Origin: Nocardioides albus
GTDB lineage: Bacteria; Actinomycetota; Actinomycetes; Propionibacteriales; Nocardioidaceae
Assembly: GCF_014648255.1 (NCBI RefSeq)
Contig: NZ_BMQT01000009.1
Coordinates: forward strand, 186,001-250,000
Direction of reading: 5' to 3'
DNA: 64,000 bases
A program made the translations under genes and the position numbers. The first letter of the stretch is position 1, and each line of letters starts with the position of its first letter. The notes beneath the pieces were generated by a model. That model was given only the letters and a program-made list of their open reading frames with translations. It ran no database searches and was not told the origin of the DNA. Below, piece after piece: positions 42,830-51,700 of the stretch.

Positions 42830-44472
42830 TGAGCGGCCGGGCGAGGCCCGTGGACCTGCTGCTGCGCGGCGGCCGCGTGCTGCGTGCGGGTCGCTGGGAG
42901 CATGCTGCCCTTGCCGTCCAGGACGGGCGGATCACGGCCATCGGCGCAGATCTCGACGCTCTGGCCGGTCTGGACACCGTGGTCGAGGAGCTCGACGGCC
43001 GGTGGGTTCTGCCCGCCTTCCACGACTCCCACGTGCACCCGATCCAGGCCGGGCTGGAGATGAACCAGTGCGACCTGACCGGGCTGTCGACGCTCGAGGG
43101 CTACCTGGACGCCATCGGGACCTACGCGGCGGCTCACCCGGACCGGGCGTGGGTGAGCGGCGGCGGCTGGTCGATGGACTCCTTCCCCGGCGGAGTACCC
43201 ACCGCTACGCCGCTCGACCAGATCCTCCCCGACCGGCCGGTCTTCCTGCCCAACCGCGACCACCACTCGGCCTGGGTGAACAGTCGGGCGCTCGAGCTCG
43301 CCGGCATCGACGCACGCACGCCTGATCCCGCCGACGGGCGGATCGAGCGTGACGCGTCCGGCCACCCCACGGGTGCGCTGCACGAGGGCGCGATGGCACT
43401 GGTCGGCTCGCTGGTCCCTGCCCCGACCCCGCGCGACCTGACCGAGGCGTTGCTGACCGCGCAACGCCACCTCCACTCCGTCGGCATCGTTGGCTGGCAG
43501 GATGCACTGGTCGGCGACGGTCTCGGCATGCCGGACTCGCTGCCGACCTACCTCGCCGCTCAGGACGCCGGCCTGCTCACCGCGAAGGTCGTCCTCGCCC
43601 AGTGGTGGGACCGCGACCGCGGCCTGGAGCAGCTTCCGGAGCTGATCGAACGCCGCGCCCTTGCGGCGCGCTCCGGGCTCGACGCCGCGAGCGTCAAGAT
43701 CATGCAGGACGGCGTCTGCGAGACCCACACCGCGGCGATGCTCTCCCCCTACCTCGACGCCCACGGTCGGCTGACCGACAACCGCGGGCTCAGCTTCATC
43801 CCGGCCGATGCGCTGGCTGCGTACGTCGCGGCGTTGGGCGTCAACGGGTTCCAGGCACACATCCACGCCCTCGGGGATCGCGCGGTCCGGGACAGTCTGG
43901 ACGCGATCGAGCACGCGCGGGCGGTCAACGGAGCCGGCGGGCGGCGACACCATCTGGCCCACGTACAGGTCGTCGACCCGTCCGACGTCCCCCGATTCGC
44001 CGACCTGGAGGTCACCGCCAACATCCAGCCGCTGTGGGCCTGCCTGGACGAGGCGGTGGAGGTGCTGACCCTGCCGTTCCTGGCGCCGGAGGCGCGCGAG
44101 CAGCAGTACGTGTTCGGGTCGCTGCTGCGTACGGGTGCCCGGATCGCGTGTGGGAGCGACTGGCCCGTCTCCGACCCTGCGCCGCTGCTCGGCATGCACG
44201 TCGCGATCAACCGGCGTGCCCCCGACCAGCCGTCCGACGCGCCCCCGCTGCTGCCCGGCGAGGCGCTCACGGTCCTCCAAGCACTGGCCGGCTACACCAC
44301 CGGAACCGCGTACCTGAACCGTCTGGAGGGCTCGACGGGCCGGGTCGAGACCGGGTACGCCGCCGACCTGGTCGTGGTCGACAACGACATTCTCGACGGC
44401 GACACCGTCCTCGCCGGCACCCAGGTCACCCACACCTATGTCGATGGCCGCGAGGTCCACCGAAAGTCCTAA
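42829..44472 (+). CDS. YtcJ-like metal-dependent amidohydrolase
   Basis: The 547-residue amidohydrolase is of the TIM-barrel type. It has the HSHVHP-type metal site FHDSHVHPIQAG, a later HIHALGDRAV, the HHLAHVQVVD segment and the catalytic Asp in GSDWPVSDPAP. It resembles YtcJ/exoenzyme amidohydrolases acting on N-acyl or formamide-type compounds. Because it starts inside the potC stop (TGATG), it probably acts on the compound imported by the ABC system. That could be an N-acylated or guanidino amine rather than a simple polyamine. The exact reaction is unknown. Confidence 0.85.
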   Translation: MSGRARPVDLLLRGGRVLRAGRWEHAALAVQDGRITAIGADLDALAGLDTVVEELDGRWVLPAFHDSHVHPIQAGLEMNQCDLTGLSTLEGYLDAIGTYAAAHPDRAWVSGGGWSMDSFPGGVPTATPLDQILPDRPVFLPNRDHHSAWVNSRALELAGIDARTPDPADGRIERDASGHPTGALHEGAMALVGSLVPAPTPRDLTEALLTAQRHLHSVGIVGWQDALVGDGLGMPDSLPTYLAAQDAGLLTAKVVLAQWWDRDRGLEQLPELIERRALAARSGLDAASVKIMQDGVCETHTAAMLSPYLDAHGRLTDNRGLSFIPADALAAYVAALGVNGFQAHIHALGDRAVRDSLDAIEHARAVNGAGGRRHHLAHVQVVDPSDVPRFADLEVTANIQPLWACLDEAVEVLTLPFLAPEAREQQYVFGSLLRTGARIACGSDWPVSDPAPLLGMHVAINRRAPDQPSDAPPLLPGEALTVLQALAGYTTGTAYLNRLEGSTGRVETGYAADLVVVDNDILDGDTVLAGTQVTHTYVDGREVHRKS

Positions 44473-45758
44473 GCGACCGGCTCCGGCTCCGGCTCCGGGT
44501 GGGTGGGCACCCAACGCGTCGCGGTCAGGACCGCACCGAGGACGAGCAGCCCTGCGGTCAGCCAGAACGGGTAGGTGCGGTCGATCCCGGAGAGCCATCC
44601 CGAGATCCAGCCGAACGGGGCGGCGGCCAGCATGACCGACATCCGCTGCAGCGCCATCACCCGGGAACGTTCGGCCTCGTCGACGTGCAGAGCCACCAGG
44701 GACTCCGAGAGCATGAACAGCATCCCCGCTCCGAAGCTGTCGAGAAGCAGGCAGACCCCCAGAAGTGCGTACGTGGCGAGGTCGGCGTCACCGTGCGACG
44801 CCGGGATCAGGACCAGGAGGAGCTGGCCGGCGAGGTAGGTCCCGAAACCCCACAGCGTGGCCCTCTTGAGGTCCATCCCGCCGGTCAGCCGGGAGATGAG
44901 GGTGAAGAGGAAGAGCACTGACATCACCGAGCGCACCATCGGGAAGAACGGCAGCAACGGGTCCGGGACGTGCAGGTGCTGGCTGACCACGACCTGCCAG
45001 AACGTCGCGTTGATCAGCGTGACCGCGGCGAACAGCGCTGCGATCGCAAGCGCCAGGACGGAGCCGCGGGAGCGCACCAGCAGCGCCAGCGCCCCGCGAT
45101 ATCCGGCCAGGAGCCGCCAGAGGCTGTGCCCGTCGGTCTCCGCCATCCGGATCCGTCCCTGCCGGGTCTCGGATGACCACAGGTAGAGCCAGATGATCTT
45201 CACCGTCATCACCACTGCGGCGTTGACGAAGAGCACCCGGACCGCCGGTTCCAGCCCGAACCGGGCCACCAGGATCGCGGCGATGGGCGCGAAGAGAGCC
45301 GAACAGTCCGCGGCCACCCGCACCAGCGAGTAGATCCTGGTGATCTGGCCGCGTTCGGCATCCTCGACCATCAGGCAGTCCCAGGAGTTCTGGGTCACCT
45401 GCAGCGCGCCGTTGACCATCGACGCCGCGAGGAAGCCCCAGAAGCTCTGCGTGAACGCCCAGATCAGGCACGGGATCACCCAGGCGACCACGTCGAACAG
45501 AGCCGTCGTCGCACGTCGCCCGAGCCGGTCGGTGATGATCCCGCCGGCGAGGCCGAAGAAGACCTGGGAGACCATGCCCGCGCTCGCGATCAGACCGATC
45601 TGCTCGTCGTGCACGCCCATCGTCAGCATGAACACCGAGAGGTACGGCAGCACCAGCGCCATCGACAGACCCCACATCGGCTCGGTCCAGACGCACGCAC
45701 GCGGGTTGCCGCGGAGATGGGTGAGGGTGTGCCAGAGGGGGTTGGGGGTGCGAACCAC
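44469..45758 (-). CDS. MFS transporter
   Basis: The protein of about 429 residues has twelve helices, with an MFS motif A-like segment GGIITDRLGRRATT. It converges on the amidohydrolase and overlaps its stop by 4 bp. GTG 45758 is chosen over TTG 45770; neither has a clear ribosome site. The subfamily and cargo are not recognised. The C-terminus is acidic (PEPEPEPVA). A divergent small zinc-ribbon gene starts 42 bp away. Confidence 0.8.
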   Translation of the reverse strand: MVRTPNPLWHTLTHLRGNPRACVWTEPMWGLSMALVLPYLSVFMLTMGVHDEQIGLIASAGMVSQVFFGLAGGIITDRLGRRATTALFDVVAWVIPCLIWAFTQSFWGFLAASMVNGALQVTQNSWDCLMVEDAERGQITRIYSLVRVAADCSALFAPIAAILVARFGLEPAVRVLFVNAAVVMTVKIIWLYLWSSETRQGRIRMAETDGHSLWRLLAGYRGALALLVRSRGSVLALAIAALFAAVTLINATFWQVVVSQHLHVPDPLLPFFPMVRSVMSVLFLFTLISRLTGGMDLKRATLWGFGTYLAGQLLLVLIPASHGDADLATYALLGVCLLLDSFGAGMLFMLSESLVALHVDEAERSRVMALQRMSVMLAAAPFGWISGWLSGIDRTYPFWLTAGLLVLGAVLTATRWVPTHPEPEPEPVA

Positions 45759-45799
45759 CGCGCAATTCAATCAGCCTGCGCCGTGGGAGACTCTCGAGC

Positions 45800-46048
45800 A
45801 TGATCATCTTCGGGATCAAGTCGTACACCCGACTGCTCGCGACCCTCTCCCTCGTGTGCCCCAGCTGTCACCAGCAGGCGGCGCACCGGCTCTTCGAGAT
45901 CGTCCGCAAGTTCACCCTCTTCTTCGTCCCGCTCATCCCGGTCGGTACGTCGCGGCGCATGGACTGCGTCAACTGTGGTTATGCGTCCAAGGTGTCCAAG
46001 GAGCAGGCCCAGCAGCTCATGTCCGGGCCGCGGCCCGCCGTCGGCTGA
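45800..46048 (+). CDS. Small zinc-ribbon membrane-associated protein
   Basis: The 82-residue protein has paired CPSC and CVNC motifs (CxxC-N33-CxxC) enclosing a hydrophobic stretch (FTLFFVPLIPVG). This is the zf-15/zinc-ribbon layout seen in many actinobacterial short proteins. The hydrophobic middle could touch the membrane. The function is unknown. It is divergent from the MFS gene and followed 30 bp later by an NTF2-like gene. Confidence 0.75.
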   Translation: MIIFGIKSYTRLLATLSLVCPSCHQQAAHRLFEIVRKFTLFFVPLIPVGTSRRMDCVNCGYASKVSKEQAQQLMSGPRPAVG

Positions 46049-46078
46049 CCACGCGACGGCATCGGTCATGCTGCGCAG

Positions 46079-46447
46079 ATGTCAGCACAGGAGATGATGG
46101 AGCGGCTCTCTCAGACCATCGACGCGCATCGTTGGGATGAGCTCCCTGCGCTGCTCCATCCCGAGTTCTCGTGTCTCTACGTCCACACCGGCGAGACGTT
46201 CGACCGGGAATCCTGGGTGCAGGTCAACGCCGAGTATCCCGGCTTCCAGAACTTCCGGCTTCTGGACTGCATCGCCGACCACGAGCGGGCCGCGGGCCGG
46301 GCTCACGTCACCGGGACGACCGACGGCGAGCTCCAGCACTTCGAGGTGGCGACGTTCATCACCTTGCGCGACGAGCTCATCGTGGACATGACCGAGGTGT
46401 GGACGGACGTCGACCTCGCCCCGCCCGTGGGCACCAGGCCTCAGTAG
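46079..46447 (+). CDS. NTF2-like (SnoaL/DUF4440-type) protein
   Basis: The 122-residue cone-shaped alpha+beta fold protein has an N-terminal helix (MMERLSQTIDAHRWDELPAL) and strands ending VATFITLRDELIVDMTEVW. NTF2-like proteins bind or isomerise small molecules, or simply act as ligand-binding domains. No catalytic residues can be assigned. CATGCT lies six bases before the ATG, consistent with a leaderless start. The 3' side meets the HNH element. Confidence 0.75.
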   Translation: MSAQEMMERLSQTIDAHRWDELPALLHPEFSCLYVHTGETFDRESWVQVNAEYPGFQNFRLLDCIADHERAAGRAHVTGTTDGELQHFEVATFITLRDELIVDMTEVWTDVDLAPPVGTRPQ

Positions 46448-46518
46448 CTCATCGCGACACACGCGGATCCTTCCCACGGTCGCCCCGAGAGACTCGCGCC
46501 CCGGTGGTCGAGCTCAAC

Positions 46519-46806
46519 CACCGGTGGTCGAGCTTGTCGAGACCACCCCGTGCGCCACGGTCGGCTGAAAACATTGATCCCGTTCATGGTCGACCCGTCT
46601 CGAGACCTCGCTGCTGCGGTCGACCGAGCGACTTGGGTGCCTGACCGGGGGCCGTAGGGCGGGTGGGGCCGATACCGGGCCTGGGCTGGGAGATTTCAAA
46701 CCAGGGTGCCTGGGAACTGTGCCATTTACCTGTCTTGCGGACTTCCAGCCTTGCCTTCGGGTTTCGTCGGGATACCTGTCCCTGACTGGGTTTTCCAGGC
46801 GTACGC
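46519..46806. repeat. Left inverted arm of the HNH cassette
   Basis: The arm is about 288 bp and matches the reverse complement of 48388-48681. Conserved blocks include GTCTCGAGACCTCGCTGCTG-like, GCGACTTGGGTGCCTGACCG, GGGAGATTTCAAACCAGGGT and TGCCATTTACCTGTCTTGCG. It shows no gene of its own. With the flanking 46448-46518 and 46807-47002 it fills the 555-bp gap before the HNH gene; the last part holds the promoter. Confidence 0.8.
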
Positions 46807-46990
46807 GGCGGGGCCATCGGGCGTCGAAGGCGGGTCGGGGTCTCGGCGAGTGTGCAGTTTTGGGGATCGAATGGACACTTGTGGAGATCGAGATGTCATC
46901 GCCTGGCATCATCCGGACCACGGCAGCAATATGCGGTCTGATCTGCGGAAACAAGGCTTGATCGATCTGGTGTATAACATGCGTTCTTGG

Positions 46991-47002
46991 TAGAATACGG
47001 GC
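46991..47002 (+). promoter_or_regulatory. Leaderless promoter of the HNH gene
   Basis: TAGAAT at 46991-46996 ends exactly six bases before the ATG at 47003, so transcription probably starts at the ATG. A second TATAAC at 46973-46978 may be an alternative -10 box. No clear -35 box was found. Confidence 0.5.
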
Positions 47003-48364
47003 ATGGAAACCGTCCTCGAACCCGAGACCTCACCCGGCCTGCTGGCCGCGGTCAGGGTCTCGCGTGCGGACGAGGACCAAGCAGCCCGCGAGACCCTGAT
47101 CCTTGCGGCGGAGTACGCGGCCGCGAACGTCGTCACGACCATCGGCGAGGCAGCGGTCCTGGAGGTCGACTCGTATGGGGACCGGGCAGTCCCGTTGACC
47201 GGGCCTGGTGCGCCATTGGTCTCCGAGGCCGCGATGGTCGAGTTCGCCGCCGTGCTGGGCTATTCGACCTACACCGGCCGCAAATACCTCGCCGACGCCG
47301 TCGAGCTCGCCTGGCGACTGCCCCGGACCTGGGCCCGGATCCTGGACGGCACCCTGGCGGCGTGGCGGGCGCGCCGGGTCGCTGACGTCACCCGTCACCT
47401 CGACCCCGAGGTCGCCGCCTGGGTCGATGGCCAGGTCGCTGCGCATGCTCACAAGATCGGGGTCACTCAGCTGGAACGGACCGCGAAAGAAGCAGCGGCC
47501 CTGTTCGAGCCCGACCTGACCGCGGCGATCGCCGAAGAGGCCGTCGACTACCGCCGCTGCGACATCGACACCAACCCCAGCCTGTTCCTGCCCCCGGTCG
47601 GTGCCGAACAAGGCCAAGCCGCCGGCGCCACCGCCGAGATCACCGCCACCCTCGACACCGCGGATGCTCTCGACCTCGAGGCCGCGGTCGCTTCGATCGC
47701 CCACGGTCTGCTCGACTACGAGGCCACCGCCGACTTGTCCCTCGACGCCCGCCGCGCCGCCGCCCTGGGAGTCCTGGCCCGGGCCTACAACACCGGCACC
47801 CTCGGCGCCGAGCGTGCGGGCGACCTGCCGGGCAAGGGCCGGGTGATCGACCTCAAGATCCACACCGACACCCGAAACCTGGCCACCACCGGCCTGATCA
47901 GGATCGGCAACACCCGTGGCCTGGCCACCATCGAACAGCTCGACCGATGGGCCACCCTGCCCGGCGTCGTGATCAGACCGATGACGGTGATCGACCTCAA
48001 CGAGGAGATCACCACGACCGCTTACATCCCGACCGAGCGGCTACGGACCCAGGTCCAGCTCATCGACCAGACCTGCGCCTTCCCCGGCTGCCACGTCAAA
48101 GCCGAGAACTGCGACCTCGACCACCGCATCCCGTACGACCAAGGCGGCAAGACCACCACCTCCAACCTGACCTGCCTGTGCCGACGACACCACCGCGCGA
48201 AAACTCATCTCGGCTGGACCTACCAACGCCTCGCACCCGGGCGTTACCGATGGCGATCCCCACACGGCTATGAGTTCCTCACCAGCCCCGAGGGCACAAC
48301 CGACATCACAGACGTGACCGCCCCTGAAGCGGTGAACGACCTCGGCCACGACCACGCGGCCTGA
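47003..48364 (+). CDS. DUF222 / HNH endonuclease (13E12 repeat family)
   Basis: The 453-residue protein has the helical DUF222 domain (about 30-330) and a C-terminal HNH nuclease. The zinc-binding CAFPGCH, the catalytic DLDHRIPYDQGG and the closing CLCRRHHRAKT complete a treble-clef HNH site. Such genes occur in many copies in actinobacterial genomes and are linked to repeats. The activity is presumed DNA cleavage; the target is unknown. The flanking inverted repeats suggest a selfish or domesticated mobile unit. Confidence 0.9.
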   Translation: METVLEPETSPGLLAAVRVSRADEDQAARETLILAAEYAAANVVTTIGEAAVLEVDSYGDRAVPLTGPGAPLVSEAAMVEFAAVLGYSTYTGRKYLADAVELAWRLPRTWARILDGTLAAWRARRVADVTRHLDPEVAAWVDGQVAAHAHKIGVTQLERTAKEAAALFEPDLTAAIAEEAVDYRRCDIDTNPSLFLPPVGAEQGQAAGATAEITATLDTADALDLEAAVASIAHGLLDYEATADLSLDARRAAALGVLARAYNTGTLGAERAGDLPGKGRVIDLKIHTDTRNLATTGLIRIGNTRGLATIEQLDRWATLPGVVIRPMTVIDLNEEITTTAYIPTERLRTQVQLIDQTCAFPGCHVKAENCDLDHRIPYDQGGKTTTSNLTCLCRRHHRAKTHLGWTYQRLAPGRYRWRSPHGYEFLTSPEGTTDITDVTAPEAVNDLGHDHAA

Positions 48365-48387
48365 CGCCGCAAACACACTCGCGACCG

Positions 48388-48681
48388 GCGTACGCACTCA
48401 TCTCTCAAACCCGGTCAGGGACAGATATCCCGACGCATACCGGAGACCAGGGCTGGAAGCCCGCAAGACAGGTAAATGGCACCCGGGCCGGACACCCTGG
48501 TTTGAAATCTCCCAACCCAGGCCCGGTATCGGCCCCACCCGCCCTACGGCCGCCGGTCAGGCACCCAAGTCGCTCGGTCGACCGCAGCAGCGAGGTCTCA
48601 TACAGGTCGACCACGAACGGGATCAATCCTTTCGGCCGACCACGCAAATACGGGTGGTCTCGACAGGCTCGACCACCGGTG
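48388..48681. repeat. Right inverted arm of the HNH cassette
   Basis: The arm is about 294 bp, complementary to 46519-46806. It contains TGGCACCCGGGCCGG where the left arm has a short divergent stretch, and otherwise matches closely. It ends with GGTCTCGACAGGCTCGACCA, a palindrome common in actinobacterial intergenic DNA. It fills the gap between the HNH stop (48364) and the WD40-KAP stop (48728), where nothing else is seen. Confidence 0.8.
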
Positions 48682-48727
48682 ACAAGAAGGCCTCGATCTG
48701 AAACAGCCCGCCGTTCGTAACGTCTTC

Positions 48728-51700
48728 TCACATCGCGCCGGGCGGTCGGCGGCTGAGCGCGCTTCCGCTGTGGATGCCTTCACCGGTGGTAGCGGAGAGC
48801 GCCGTGTGCCAGACGAGGTCCTTGTGGAACCCGAAGCGTGCGACCAGGTCGATCCACGGCAGGAACTCGTCGACGCTCAACCGGATGTCGTGGTGTCCGG
48901 TTACGTCATCGATCACCTTCTTGACGACGTCCCACACACGACAGGTGTCGCATCGCAGCGGCGTGTGCCTCTCCTTGGCCCTGCGGCCGATGAGCCCTCT
49001 GCGCTCCATGTGCTCCACGTGCTTGCGACGCACTCCGTCGATGACCTCGGCGATCGGCGTCCCCCGCTCAGCCACTCGGCCGGCGAGCAGGACCTCTTCG
49101 GACAGGCTCGGGATGCCGACGACGAGACCTAGCAGCCCACCGATGGGCATGTACATGCTCGGGTCTCTCGCGATGTCCCGCGAGGCCGCGAAGATCTGAT
49201 GGATGCGGATCGTCTGGAAGAGATTGATCAGGCGCTTCGCGGAGCGGGGGTTCGAGAAGTAGCGAGCGATGCTGTTCAGATAGCGCGCGACGTCCTCCGA
49301 GACGGTCAGTGCTTCTGCCGGCAGCTCCGGGGTTCTCCTGGGTTGCGGCAGACCCTGGAGCGATCCGCTCGCGGCTTTCGCCTCTGCCGGGGACTCGGAC
49401 GGCGCCTGACCGGTCTTGGACAGGTCCTTCTCGTTTCGGAGCATCACATCGTCAGGCGTCAGCACGGTCGGCGAAGGCCTTGATCTGGGCTGCCTGGCTC
49501 GCGCGGCATCGGCCAGCTCGATGAGATAGTTCCCGCCTCGATCCTGGGGCAGCGCGAACGGGATCTGAAAGATCTTCGTCAGGAAGTCGAGCGGGTCTCC
49601 GACTCGGTGGATGATGCTCTGATTGACGTCGAGCGTCTCGTACGCCTCGGGTCGATGCTTCCGCAGCGAGGTCTCGAGCCAACGCGGGTCCACGGCGACG
49701 AGGACGACGAAGAGGCCGGTCGCTTGGAGAAGATGGACGGCTTGGAGCACGTCGACGACCTGGTGTGGCTCGCAGCGGTCGAGGTCGTCGACGAACATGA
49801 AGATCCGTTGGATGGGTGGTGACGGCCACGCGGAATCGCCCGCGTCCGACTCGTAGCCTCTCTTGGCCTCGCTGAGCGCCTCGCTCAGCGCCCGCAGCTG
49901 ATCGTGCAGATCCCCCACGACGCCACGGTGCTTCGAGCGCTGTTCCTCCATCGTCGCGTCATGGAGCAGCTCGCTGATTCGCGTCATCGGGTCGAGCTCG
50001 GCCAGGGCGAGCTTCGCTCGTCTCAAGGCGTCCCCGTCCTTCGACCTGATCCAGTTCGCCGCCCAAGTCACCGACTCGTCGACGGATTTCGATACCTCGA
50101 TGGCCCTCACGAATGCTGCCGGGATCGCGCCGACAGCGCCCGAGAGCGCCACCCCGACCGCCCACTCGGGCACCCCGCTCGCTACTCCCGGCACCGCCTT
50201 CGCCAGCTGCGGGGCGAAGAAGGACCAGAAGAGCGTCGCCACCCCCGCGAGCACACCAAGGGGTAGCAGCAGCCCGGCCAGTCGGGTGGTCCACCGTCCG
50301 AAGCCGGGGCGCAGGGGGTTGGCGCCGCGGATGCGGAGCCAGGCCCTCTTGAAGAAGTTCGTCTCCGCACTCACCTTCTCCTGCCACTCGACCGCGACCC
50401 GGGCCGACTCCACCCGCTCACGCCACGTCTTGGGATCGGCGATGTCCGGCAGCTCCTCACTGACCTCAGACTGCGCTCGGAGATCCCGAAAGATCTCGAT
50501 CACCATGCCGACCAGCGCCGTTCTGTCGCTGTAGTCCCAGGCGTTGAACCCGACGTAGCGTACGTTCTGCACGAATGCGCCCGTCGGATCACGTTCCTCG
50601 GCCTCGACCAGCGCCCGGATCGTCTTCTCCAGGTGCTCGATGAAGGTCGTCTTCCCCGACCCCCACATCCCGAGCAGGGCGATGGCCAGGGGCGGCTCGG
50701 TCGAGCTCGCCGCCATGATGTGCGCCAACGTACGCAGGTCGGCATCCAGTCCGAGGTGATCGGCCTTGCTGGGCTGGTCGTTGTCGACCAGCCCGTATCT
50801 CGGCTTGGTCACCACCGCGGCCAGCCAGGACAGAGCCTCCTCCTCCGCCCACTCGCTGCCGCCCGAGGAGACGGGTACGACACGGATCGCGCCGTCACCG
50901 AAGACGGCGACCACCCCACGACACGGACTTCCGGTGTCCGGGTCCTCGGGCGACAGGCACAGCACCGGAGAGGTGTGGCGGGCGATCTCGGTGAATCGAA
51001 CCTCCCCCTCCCCGCCGCCCTCGACATGGACGATCGAGCCGCCCACAGCAGCGACGAAGTCCGCGCTCCCCGGGATCGCGCGAATCGAGCGCACCCACTT
51101 CTCCGAACCCAGCCACACCGACCGCCAGGACCCGTTCGTCTCGTCGAAGAGATGGATCCATCCGATCCGGTCGCCGACCGCAACCAGGCCGTTGTCGCCG
51201 AACGCGACGGCACTGAGCGTCGCTGGAGCCGAGAGCGGCGGTGCTGACTCGATGGCCTTGCCCGTGGCGACCTCGACGAACGAGATCTTGCTGTCCCCGC
51301 AGGCGACGACCCGCTGGCCATCCTTCGACCAGGCGATCCCCAGCAGCCAGTTCTCGAACAGCTTCCGGGGTATCGGGTCCTCGCCTCCCGCCAGGTTCCA
51401 GACGGTGAGCTGGCCCATTCGGTCGCCGACGGCCAGCATCCTTCCGTCGGGGCTGAACGACAGGGTCTGTACGGCCGAGGACAGGCCGCGGAACCTGCGC
51501 TCCTCGCGCCCCGTCGCGACGTTCCAGAGGATGACCTTGCCATCGTCACCACCGGAGGCGAGCTGATCCCTCTTGGGAGCCGCGTCCAGACTTCGCAGGA
51601 TCGTCTCGTGGGCCGGAATGCGCATCGTCCGGTGGTTCGGGCCGCTGACGACGTACGTGCCGTCCTCGGCTCCGGCCACGACGACGTTCCGCTGCGGGAA

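Larger units (their letters stand above)
46519..48681. mobile_element. HNH-gene cassette bounded by about 290-bp inverted repeats
   Basis: A DUF222-HNH gene is enclosed by two inverted arms, 46519-46806 and 48388-48681, that are similar over nearly their whole length. The outer tips are CACCGGTGGTCGAG and its complement. No transposase is present. This resembles a MITE-like or homing-type unit, comparable to 13E12-repeat genes of mycobacteria. It sits between an NTF2-like gene and the WD40-KAP gene. No target duplication was seen. Confidence 0.7.

Noticed and set aside
46519..48681. Classical insertion sequence
   Set aside because: No transposase reading frame lies inside the arms, only the HNH gene, and no target duplication was seen.
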